This document shows positions 23,553-32,353 of a stretch of DNA of 41,767 nucleotides, in pieces; position 1 is the first letter of the stretch, and each line of letters begins with the position of its first letter. The notes below the pieces were generated by a model. That model made no database searches and was not told where the DNA came from. It saw only the letters and a list, made by a program, of their open reading frames with translations. The position numbers and the translations under genes are program-made. Source of the stretch: a virus; IMG/VR virus record IMGVR_UViG_3300036985_002900, positions 1 through 41,767 of that record. One strand, given 5' to 3'.

Positions 23553-24476
23553 ATGAGTTACTATTACAAATATAATTTTGTTAGCCCAGAGCCAGTCTAT
23601 GCACTTGTAAAAGAAGAATTAAAATCTTACTTTGATACAGGAGCTGTAGACGATTTGTTATTTCCAACCTACTTAGATAAATGTCTAAAGAAACTTGGAC
23701 AATCTAGTTATGTAATAGCTCAACAACTTCTACATATAGGGGACTTTGAAGCTAGACTTCCTGATAACTTTCATGCTGTTAGAGAAGCTTGGTTGTGTAC
23801 ATCTATTCCTGGATATCCATATCAGACAGCTAACTCATTTTACTCACAAGCTGCTTCAGAGACAACAATACAAATAAGTCCTGTTACATCTAATGGACAA
23901 CCTTGCACTAACTTAGAATGCACTACAGGATGTCCTACGTGTATGCCAACATTAGTTCAAGCTGTATATAAAACAAATCAGCAAGTTGCTGTTGAATATC
24001 ATAGACAATACTTATTGAAACCAGGAAACATTTCTGTTAGAGCAAACTGTTCTTTAGATTGTGCAAACTTTGGTTCATCAGCTGCTGACTCATTTGACAT
24101 CAGAGATAATAAGTTTGTCACTAACTTCAGAAATGGAGTGGTACACTTAGTATTCTACTCTACAGAATATGATAATGCAGGAAATCAAATGATGCCTGAC
24201 AACTATCGTATCAGAGAGTTTATAGAAGCATTCATTAAATATAAAGTGTTCGAAACACTTGCAAACCAAACTAACGACGAAACCTTTAACCAACTTCAAC
24301 AAAAACTTGTTTATTACAAACAACTTCATGACGAGGCTTTCATTATGGCAAACATCGAAATCAAAAAACAAGATGCTTACACTAAACAAAGACGAATCAT
24401 AAAAGATTTAAACAGGTTTAATATGTACGAGTTACCAAATCGTACTAATAGATATGGTAGAAGACGTAATAATTAA
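23553..24476 (+). CDS. tail tubular (P22 gp4-like) ring protein, 307 aa
   Basis: Probably the first ring below the portal, as gp4 of P22-type tails. The N-terminus (FVSPEPVYALVKEELKSYFDTG, then LLFPTYLDKCLKKLG) is helical; a central beta part contains Cys pairs (CTNLECTTGCPTCMP, about 127-141) and RQYLLKPGNISVRANCSLDC. The C-terminus is a long helical bundle (REFIEAFIKYKVFETLANQ, then QQKLVYYKQLHDEAFIMANIEIKKQDAYTKQ), with a basic tail RYGRRRNN. The order before the muzzle gene and the helical ends fit crAss-like tubular proteins. The assignment is by context plus helical pattern; no direct motif proves it. Confidence 0.6.
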   Translation: MSYYYKYNFVSPEPVYALVKEELKSYFDTGAVDDLLFPTYLDKCLKKLGQSSYVIAQQLLHIGDFEARLPDNFHAVREAWLCTSIPGYPYQTANSFYSQAASETTIQISPVTSNGQPCTNLECTTGCPTCMPTLVQAVYKTNQQVAVEYHRQYLLKPGNISVRANCSLDCANFGSSAADSFDIRDNKFVTNFRNGVVHLVFYSTEYDNAGNQMMPDNYRIREFIEAFIKYKVFETLANQTNDETFNQLQQKLVYYKQLHDEAFIMANIEIKKQDAYTKQRRIIKDLNRFNMYELPNRTNRYGRRRNN

Positions 24477-24481
24477 TACTC

Positions 24482-27400
24482 ATGGCAGACGATAAACTTG
24501 AAAAAATTAAGAAACTACTCAGTGGTGACCAAAGTGATGTTAACCAAGAGTATAATGTAGCATCTATAGGAATGAACTTGGATAACACTGTTAGTCAAGT
24601 TCCTAAAGGAATGCTTACTTATGCATTGAATGCTTCTCTTGAGAACTTTGATGCTAACTCTGTAAACTATCAGAATGAACCAGGAAATGAACCATGCTTT
24701 AATAACAATGCTGAGTTTTTTCCTGCTAATTACATATTGATTGGTACACATCTTATTCAAGAAAAAAATAAACATATATTCTTTCTTACTAATCCTTCAA
24801 CAGGTGAGTCAGAGATTGGATACATGGACAATAATGATTGTAACTATCATGTGTTTATTAGTGCACCTTGTCTTAATTTTGACATTGATTATCCTATACA
24901 CAAAATTGTACACAAGATAACTAACTGTAGTACAGAGATATATTGGACAGATGGATTCAATCCTAGAAGATATTTGGATCTTGACCCTCTTAAAATTCCA
25001 TATACATTAGCACAAAGTTCTACTTTTTGTGATCCTAATTATACAAGCCAAATAGATTGTAATCAATTAAAATTACAACCTAACTTTTCTATTCCTGAAT
25101 TAACTATTGTAGATGTTATAACAGGGGGGGACCTAACTGCAGGTACAGTGCAGTTTGCAATTCAATATTGTGATGCATCAAGTAATCCTTACACATCATA
25201 TTATTCAGTTACAAATCCTACACCTATTGCAAATGCTCGTGTTACAGATGTTAACTTTAACTATCCTGTTGGAAAATCAGTTGTAGTTGGAATTAATAAT
25301 CTTGATGCTACAGGACAGTTTCAATATTTCAACTTAGCTGTAATTAAAACAATAAATGCTATTTCATCAGTAGAACTAATAGGTACATACTTCATTGATA
25401 ATGTAATAATGAGCATTACATATAGTGGTCAAAATAAAACAAACATTAGACTTTCTACAGCTGATATTTTTGAAAAGTTTCCTCATTACGAAATAGCACA
25501 AGATCTTACATCTGTACAAGATATTCTTGTATGGGATAATCTTACATCTATTGATAGAATCAACTATCAATCTATTGCAAGTAAAATCACTCTTGGGTGG
25601 GAAACATATAGAATCCCTTCTGATGAAAACTATGCAGATGAATTAAATGCTACAAACTTACGTGGTTATCTACGTGATGAAGTGTATGCATTTGAAATCG
25701 TGTTCTTACTAAAGAATGGAAAGCAAACAGATGGTTTTCATATTCCTGGAAGACAAAGAAATAATAATGAGTCTTATCCAGATGTACCTGACACAAGTCC
25801 TGATTTTATAGGAACTCCTGAATACATTGATCCTCTTACAGGAGTTGGATATAGTCCTTATTGGAAAATATATAATACAGGTAGAGTAGTTGGAACTGGT
25901 GGAGGATTACCTATTGGAAATGCAACACCATATGAATATGGTGATTTTGCATATTGGGAATCAAAAGAAAAATACCCATGTAACGATGCTTTATGGGAAG
26001 ATCTTGCAGATCAACCTATTAGACATCACAAGTTTCCTGATGTTCTTGTTAGTCCTATATTTGAAAGTGCTACACCAGTAATTGTTGCTGATAAATATAC
26101 AGTGAAAATGCAAACATCAGATGCTGTATTTCCTATTGGTGTAAAAATTAATATTAGTCAAGTTACACAATTAATTCAACAATCAAATTTAACAGAAGAT
26201 CAAAAAGCTGACATTGCTGGATTTAAAATTATAAGAGGAGACAGAGGAACAAATAAATCAATTGTTGCTAAAGGTATTCTTAGAAATCTTAATTTATACG
26301 AAAGAGAAAAACAAACTTTTTATTTTCCTAATTACCCATATAATGATCTTAGTGAAGATCCTTTCTTACTTACAGCTAATAATGCATATTCACAGTTAGC
26401 TGGACCTTGGGTAGTTATGTGTACAGAAATTGATCCTCTTACAGAGCCAGGTGGTTCATTATATAATCCTGCTGATCCTGATCCTAGACCATATGGAACT
26501 TATGAATATGTAGATCCTAATACAAATAAAACTTTTACAGAGAGAATGTATTTGAACGAGATAAAAGAATTTTGTTCAAATAGTAGACCTTTTTTTGTTA
26601 CAGGTAAAGCATATATAGGTCCTGGAAATTATGATGTATATAAATTTAGAAGTAGAGGATGTAGAGGTTTTCACGTATTATGGTCAAGTCCTTATACAAT
26701 TGATAATACAGCCTTGTATCCACAATCTCCATGGTTAAAAGGATGGAGTGCTTTCGAGATAGATCTTGAAACTGTACTTACAGTTGGTATTTTAACACAA
26801 TTATTTTTTTGGAGTGGTTTACCACTTGGAGCTGTTTTCATTGCAGGATCAGTATTGCTAAATGGTAGAACATTACTTGCTGTTGTTGATGTAAATGGAA
26901 GTGTTGGAGATGATTGTAGTAATGGTTTTTGGGATGGAGCTTGTAAGTGTAGTGCAGCAAGAGAATATATACCAGCTATTGGTGAAGCTGAAGAAGGAGT
27001 TATTGATTTTACTCGTTCTAGAAGATCTAGTGTTAAGTGTGGTGAAACAACTCAACTTCCTGCTATAACAACTGATGCATCAAAATACAGACATGTGTTT
27101 AATTCTCCTGAGACATCTTTTGGACAACCTTTCTTAGGCAATGTTCTTAAGTTGGAGAATGTTATGTATGGAGCAGGTACTGGACATTTTGTTGCAGTTA
27201 ATAAGAATGCTAAGTATAAACTTCTTTCTAAAGAAGCTCAGGAAGATGCATTAGCTAGTTCTGATAATATAGCAAGAATCACTAATCCTTTTGATTTTAC
27301 TGCAATGTTTACAGCATATCAGGCATATTTGACTATTTATGTAAATGGTATTACAAGAAAGAACTATGCGTATTCTTTCAATTCAATTGCTAGTTATGAT

Positions 27401-30400
27401 TATTTTGGAGATATTGAAAATAATCCAGCATTAGCAATTAAACAACGTAACATTGATATTACACAATATCTTATTCCAGGAGTACAATCTGTAGGAGATA
27501 ATCATAACATTAATAATTTTAATAGAGAATCTTCTGTATTTATAAAAACTATAGAAGATAGAAATAATAATATTACTGTTCCACCTTTATTATTTCCTAA
27601 TGACATTCCAAGTATTAGCATAAATGGATCTCCTGGTATTAGCGACTATTCAAGATTTACAATTAGTAGTTCAGATGCTTGTATCACTCCTGCAGAAGAA
27701 CAAGATGATGTAACAGTAGTATCTTATTATGCTTCCATGAAAAATGTATTTGATAACCAATGGGGACAAATATATTCGTATGACACAATTGATACAGGTT
27801 TTCAAAAAACAGTTCCATTTACAGGAGTATCAGCTGCTACTATATTTGGAGGTGATACATTCATTTCTAGATTTGCATTTAAAACAAAACTTCCATACTT
27901 TATTGATAATAGAGTGGGAGCTCCTGATGATTCAGAGATATTCTATGATGAGATTGGTAACATAGCCTATCCAAAGTACTGGCACTCAGCACGTTCTGTA
28001 TTATCAGATTATAGTCTTCAAAATGGAACTGTAATGACAAATATAGTTTCAATTAAAGCACATAATCTTGATTGTCCTAACAATCCTGGCAACGTACCTA
28101 AAGGAAGTGAGAGTTCTTATAGAACTTATTATGATGGATATTTCTATTTATTTGCATATGGAGTTCCAAACTTCTATTGTGAAAGTTCTTATAATGTAGA
28201 TTTGCGTCAAGCTTTTAATAATAGAGAAGGTGACTTCTGGCCACATGTTAGTACTAGTATTCCTGATGATTGGGTACAAGAAAGCTATGTACCAATTTCT
28301 CAAGATAATACATATTACTATAATACAACTTTTTCTAAACAGAATAAAGAGAATTATTTCACACACTTACCTCCTGATTGGACAGAACAATTGTGTTATA
28401 CAAACTACCCATTCAGAGCTATATACTCAGATCCCCAAACCACAAATGCTGATAACAGAGTTAATAACTGGTTGACCTATAGAGCAACTGCAATGTTTGA
28501 CTTCCCTCAGAACTATGGTAATCTTACATCTTTAGATGGTATTCAGAACAAAGCTGTATTAGCAAGATTTGAAAATAAGTCATTGTTATATAACACATTG
28601 CTTACAATTAACACAAGTAATCCACAAGCAGCATACATAGGAAACGATACATTGTTTAAACAATCCCCTCCTATTGACTTTGCTGAAACAGATCTTGGAT
28701 ATGTAGGAAGTCAGAATAAGTTCTTGTTGAAGATTCCACAAGGACAAATTACTGTTGATGCTAAACGTGGACAAGTGTTTCTTGTTAATAGTAATCAAGC
28801 TACAGATCTTTCTGCATTTGGCACAGGAATGAATAGATTCTTTACAGACCATTTAGCATTTGAGATTCTTAGATATTTCCCTGAAGTAAATACAGATAAT
28901 CATTTCACAGGAACTGGTTTACATGGAGTGTATGATTCTAAATTTGATAGAGTTATTATTACAAAACTTGATTACATTCCTATTGATAAAGATGTAAAAT
29001 ACGATGCTGATAAAAGAGAGTTTTATATAGAGACAGTGCAGTATATTCCAGACGCTACATCCACTACTACAACATCTTCTACAACATCAACAACTACAGT
29101 ACCTCCAACTACCACTACTACTACAAGCACCATTGTAAATTGTTGCACATTTCCTACTAATTTAGAATTACCTGGAGGTGATATTTTATTAGATGGTGTA
29201 AACTTAACATTTTCATCTACTCAACCTGCAGGTCTATCAATTTGGACATTTCCTACTATAATGCTTCCTCAATGTTTACCTCCTCAAACATTAAATACTG
29301 TAACTACAGGTGGATTTGATGGTACAGTAGATTGGGATTACACTATTAATTTTGACCAACCTGTTAACAATGTTAATATTCAAGTAATAAATTATAGTGC
29401 TAATTCTGTTTTACAAATTCAAGAAAAAATTACTTTCACTACAAATACAGATGTTCCTGAAATAATTAATTGTGATGGTTGTAATGTTATAATAGAAAGT
29501 AATTCTATTAAATGTGTTATGAACACTGGTGGTAGTGGAACATTTACTGTTAGCACAACTCTTCCATATACATCTCTTACATTAACACCAACTGTGTTAG
29601 GAGTTAATCCAGCAGGTCGTGCAGTAACTGTATTTTTAAGAATTTGTGGACTTACAATACCAACAACAACAACTACATCTACGTCTACGTCTACATCTAC
29701 ATCTACAACAACTACTACAGAATATTTATCTAGAGAATTTTGTGTATGGTCTACAAATACTTATGACTTTCCAACACTTACGTCAGAATTTAATCCAATA
29801 GATAACACTCTTACTGCAGTACCTATAGACAATGATTTGACAGGACTTGTATCAGTGGGCATAGCTTCGACATCTACAAAGTTTTGGAAACATGATCCAG
29901 TGGGTAGAACAATGAGAGAATGGTGGATAGGTTCTAATCCTGCTGCTCTTACATTCAATAGAGATATAACATACAATGATTTGGGACCAAATTATGTAAA
30001 TGTTTCTACAATAGTAGCTGTAGATAATACAACTATTCTTACAACAATTAATCCTACAAGTCCAACATATCCATATGGTATTCCAGGAAATGTAATTTTA
30101 TGGAAGTATGATATATCTGGAAATTCTGCAGGTAATGGAACTGGCATGTTTAGTATTCAAGCTAAAAATTATGCAACGTCAATGATGTTTACTACAGATA
30201 ATAAATTAATTGTAAGTGCATTTAGAGTAGTTTCAAGTGTAAATGTATATTATCTAACACAATATTCATATCCTGATGGGTTACTAGAAGTGGATATTAG
30301 TTTAGCTTCAATACCATTTGATCCTTCTGCTAGTAGTTTAGCAATTTATCTAATTACATATAATAGTGAAATCTATCTAGTAAGAAGTAATGATAGTTCT

Positions 30401-31090
30401 TTATTCAAAATAGAAACTACTTATCCATATACAATAACAGAAGTTACAGCTGATTTAGGATATGAACAACATAGAATATTTGAATCATCTACTGGAGAAT
30501 GTAATAATGTTAGTTTTGTTCCTACGTTTCCTGAATGTGGTACAGCTCTTCCAGCATTAGGAGGAAGTTTAATATATAATGGACGTACTGTAACTAACAC
30601 TGCATGGAGTGGAGGTATTATTTCTTCTGCTGGTGGAGCATACTATGCACCATGTTCAGGATTATATATACCTGCAAATCTTATAGTTTTTAATGGTGCA
30701 CCTTTTTCATACACATTAACTTTTAGTACTCCTATTAATAATGTAGCAATTATAATAAGTGTTTTAGATCTTGGTGATAATTTTACAATTACAACAAATG
30801 AAGAGATTCCTAGTATAGTTGACACTACTGTTTGTTATGCGCATGTTACTGGTAATCAGATAATTAGTGATCCTGCACCTGTAGGATCATTTGGTAGTGG
30901 AGAATTTATAATCACTACCCTTACTGATTTTACAGAATTGACTATACAAGGTACAAATGGTGGTAATGGTGGAGTTATTAGTTTAAGTTGTGATCCAAAT
31001 CCTCCTATCACTTCTACAACAACAACTACTAGTACTACATTAGCACCAACAGGATTTAATACAATTTACACACACTTTGAAGCTATATAA
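24482..31090 (+). CDS. giant tail stabilisation (muzzle) protein with extra Thr-linked domains, 2202 aa
   Basis: Residues 1-1522 match the crAss-like muzzle type: an N-terminus with YNVASIGMNLDNTVSQVPKGMLTYALNASLENF, repeated beta-rich domains, and an end near DADKREFYIETVQYIP. Beyond this, four extra segments hang on Thr/Ser tracts: a beta module (about 1550-1725), a propeller-like domain (about 1748-2010, with IASTSTKFWKHD and ILWKYDISG), and a second beta module related to the first (about 2016-2175; both contain a Pro/Asn-Asn strand and a TTN..P motif). The protein then stops after FNTIYTHFEAI. The usual muzzle C-terminus (SWTISY and the closing domain) is missing here and is instead found in the genes at 32354 and 34110. 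I infer that the original gene was split. The protein would form the tail tip. Confidence 0.8.
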   Translation: MADDKLEKIKKLLSGDQSDVNQEYNVASIGMNLDNTVSQVPKGMLTYALNASLENFDANSVNYQNEPGNEPCFNNNAEFFPANYILIGTHLIQEKNKHIFFLTNPSTGESEIGYMDNNDCNYHVFISAPCLNFDIDYPIHKIVHKITNCSTEIYWTDGFNPRRYLDLDPLKIPYTLAQSSTFCDPNYTSQIDCNQLKLQPNFSIPELTIVDVITGGDLTAGTVQFAIQYCDASSNPYTSYYSVTNPTPIANARVTDVNFNYPVGKSVVVGINNLDATGQFQYFNLAVIKTINAISSVELIGTYFIDNVIMSITYSGQNKTNIRLSTADIFEKFPHYEIAQDLTSVQDILVWDNLTSIDRINYQSIASKITLGWETYRIPSDENYADELNATNLRGYLRDEVYAFEIVFLLKNGKQTDGFHIPGRQRNNNESYPDVPDTSPDFIGTPEYIDPLTGVGYSPYWKIYNTGRVVGTGGGLPIGNATPYEYGDFAYWESKEKYPCNDALWEDLADQPIRHHKFPDVLVSPIFESATPVIVADKYTVKMQTSDAVFPIGVKINISQVTQLIQQSNLTEDQKADIAGFKIIRGDRGTNKSIVAKGILRNLNLYEREKQTFYFPNYPYNDLSEDPFLLTANNAYSQLAGPWVVMCTEIDPLTEPGGSLYNPADPDPRPYGTYEYVDPNTNKTFTERMYLNEIKEFCSNSRPFFVTGKAYIGPGNYDVYKFRSRGCRGFHVLWSSPYTIDNTALYPQSPWLKGWSAFEIDLETVLTVGILTQLFFWSGLPLGAVFIAGSVLLNGRTLLAVVDVNGSVGDDCSNGFWDGACKCSAAREYIPAIGEAEEGVIDFTRSRRSSVKCGETTQLPAITTDASKYRHVFNSPETSFGQPFLGNVLKLENVMYGAGTGHFVAVNKNAKYKLLSKEAQEDALASSDNIARITNPFDFTAMFTAYQAYLTIYVNGITRKNYAYSFNSIASYDYFGDIENNPALAIKQRNIDITQYLIPGVQSVGDNHNINNFNRESSVFIKTIEDRNNNITVPPLLFPNDIPSISINGSPGISDYSRFTISSSDACITPAEEQDDVTVVSYYASMKNVFDNQWGQIYSYDTIDTGFQKTVPFTGVSAATIFGGDTFISRFAFKTKLPYFIDNRVGAPDDSEIFYDEIGNIAYPKYWHSARSVLSDYSLQNGTVMTNIVSIKAHNLDCPNNPGNVPKGSESSYRTYYDGYFYLFAYGVPNFYCESSYNVDLRQAFNNREGDFWPHVSTSIPDDWVQESYVPISQDNTYYYNTTFSKQNKENYFTHLPPDWTEQLCYTNYPFRAIYSDPQTTNADNRVNNWLTYRATAMFDFPQNYGNLTSLDGIQNKAVLARFENKSLLYNTLLTINTSNPQAAYIGNDTLFKQSPPIDFAETDLGYVGSQNKFLLKIPQGQITVDAKRGQVFLVNSNQATDLSAFGTGMNRFFTDHLAFEILRYFPEVNTDNHFTGTGLHGVYDSKFDRVIITKLDYIPIDKDVKYDADKREFYIETVQYIPDATSTTTTSSTTSTTTVPPTTTTTTSTIVNCCTFPTNLELPGGDILLDGVNLTFSSTQPAGLSIWTFPTIMLPQCLPPQTLNTVTTGGFDGTVDWDYTINFDQPVNNVNIQVINYSANSVLQIQEKITFTTNTDVPEIINCDGCNVIIESNSIKCVMNTGGSGTFTVSTTLPYTSLTLTPTVLGVNPAGRAVTVFLRICGLTIPTTTTTSTSTSTSTSTTTTTEYLSREFCVWSTNTYDFPTLTSEFNPIDNTLTAVPIDNDLTGLVSVGIASTSTKFWKHDPVGRTMREWWIGSNPAALTFNRDITYNDLGPNYVNVSTIVAVDNTTILTTINPTSPTYPYGIPGNVILWKYDISGNSAGNGTGMFSIQAKNYATSMMFTTDNKLIVSAFRVVSSVNVYYLTQYSYPDGLLEVDISLASIPFDPSASSLAIYLITYNSEIYLVRSNDSSLFKIETTYPYTITEVTADLGYEQHRIFESSTGECNNVSFVPTFPECGTALPALGGSLIYNGRTVTNTAWSGGIISSAGGAYYAPCSGLYIPANLIVFNGAPFSYTLTFSTPINNVAIIISVLDLGDNFTITTNEEIPSIVDTTVCYAHVTGNQIISDPAPVGSFGSGEFIITTLTDFTELTIQGTNGGNGGVISLSCDPNPPITSTTTTTSTTLAPTGFNTIYTHFEAI
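29057..29131 (+). repeat. Thr/Ser-tract at the end of the conserved muzzle part
   Basis: Twenty-five codons mainly of Thr and Ser, with a Val-Pro-Pro interruption. It marks the exact point where the conserved muzzle part ends and the added domains begin. Confidence 0.85.
29662..29719 (+). repeat. Thr/Ser-tract with a hexanucleotide microsatellite
   Basis: Within the tract TCTACR is repeated five times (29678-29707), coding for Ser-Thr pairs. Simple repeats of this kind can slip during replication in steps of two residues without changing the frame. Confidence 0.85.
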
Positions 31091-31092
31091 TA

Positions 31093-32340
31093 ATGGAGAA
31101 TAATATTGAAAATATAAAACTAAAAGTACAGGAGTTGGCCATGTCAACTCCTAATATCAATAGTGTTTCTTATGGTTATAAGTTTGTTGGAAATGAACAA
31201 ACTGATGAGCTATGTATAATGTATGGTGTTGAACAAAAGAAACCTCTTTCTGAGTTATCTCCTGAAGAAATTCTACCTAGTACAATTACAGTTGGAGAAC
31301 AAGTATTAAAAACAGATGTGTATGAGGTAAGTAAGGCAGAACTATTAGTATGTAATGCTTATTGTGGACAAGTGGCTGGACCAAATTCAGCTGATAATAG
31401 AGCATATACAAGACCATTAAAAGGTGGGCTATCTATTACATCAACTAATAATATAGGAACTGTAGGAACTTTAGGGTTTATAGGAGTGCATACAGAAACA
31501 CAAACGTTAGTGGGTGTTACTAATAATCACGTAACTATACAAGATGCATTCTATACATCAGAACAAAATTTATTTGGTATTATTCAAAATGAATATAACC
31601 CAGTAGATGAAGTTTTTCAAAATGGTGAGGGTGTTCCTCCTTCAAATTATGCAGTTGGGCAATCATTAAGATATGTTCCTATTTCAAAAACAAATCTAAA
31701 CTATGTTGATGGTGCTATATTTTCTTTAAATTCAGAGGATGTAGATATCACTTCATCTTTTCGAACTATTGGATCTGATTATACATTTCCATTACCATTT
31801 GCTACAACAGCAGAGATAGATGGATTACTTACTACTAATCCAATGTTATATAGTTCTGGAAGAACTACAGGACCAAAAGGTGGTGCAGTGTGTCCATTAC
31901 GAATTTTTTCATTATTTTCATCAACAGTATTAGCTTATCAACTACAAGGAACTTCTACATATTGTTATTTTAGTGATCAGATAGTTTTTGTAAAACCTGT
32001 AACTGATCCTAATATATCAACTATATGTTCTAATCCTATATATTCTGGTGATTCAGGATCTGCGTTAATTGCTGATTTTGATGGTGTCAGAAAAATAATT
32101 GGATTGGTATTTGCTTCAGGTAGTGTAGGAGGTATAATATATTATGGATATGCAAATAGAATAGATCGTGTTGCTACAGAATTAGGTGTAGAGGCATGGG
32201 ATGGATCAGCTAAAGGTTATGTGGATACTAATTCTATTACATATAAAACAACCATTAATGGTAGTTCAAATAAAACATTAACTTGTGGTGGCACTACTTA
32301 TTGGCAAGTTGGACTAACTACTCTTAGTAATCCATGTTAA
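31093..32340 (+). CDS. trypsin-like serine protease, 415 aa
   Basis: A chymotrypsin-fold protease signature is complete: catalytic His146 in VTNNHVT, Asp206 in YVDGAI and Ser321 in SGDSGSAL, in the right order and at family-typical spacing. The N-terminal 100 residues form a separate helical/beta domain (KLKVQELAMSTPNIN...YGVEQKKPL), probably a prodomain or virion adaptor. The C-terminal 40 residues (TINGSSNKTLTCGGTTYWQVGL) resemble a small attached beta domain. There is no signal peptide, so it should act in the virion or in the infected cell. It lies between the giant muzzle gene and the first displaced muzzle fragment. It may cleave virion proteins in maturation or degrade host surface proteins. 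Active-site residues are seen, targets are unknown. Confidence 0.8.
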   Translation: MENNIENIKLKVQELAMSTPNINSVSYGYKFVGNEQTDELCIMYGVEQKKPLSELSPEEILPSTITVGEQVLKTDVYEVSKAELLVCNAYCGQVAGPNSADNRAYTRPLKGGLSITSTNNIGTVGTLGFIGVHTETQTLVGVTNNHVTIQDAFYTSEQNLFGIIQNEYNPVDEVFQNGEGVPPSNYAVGQSLRYVPISKTNLNYVDGAIFSLNSEDVDITSSFRTIGSDYTFPLPFATTAEIDGLLTTNPMLYSSGRTTGPKGGAVCPLRIFSLFSSTVLAYQLQGTSTYCYFSDQIVFVKPVTDPNISTICSNPIYSGDSGSALIADFDGVRKIIGLVFASGSVGGIIYYGYANRIDRVATELGVEAWDGSAKGYVDTNSITYKTTINGSSNKTLTCGGTTYWQVGLTTLSNPC

Positions 32341-32353
32341 AAACTAATAATTT

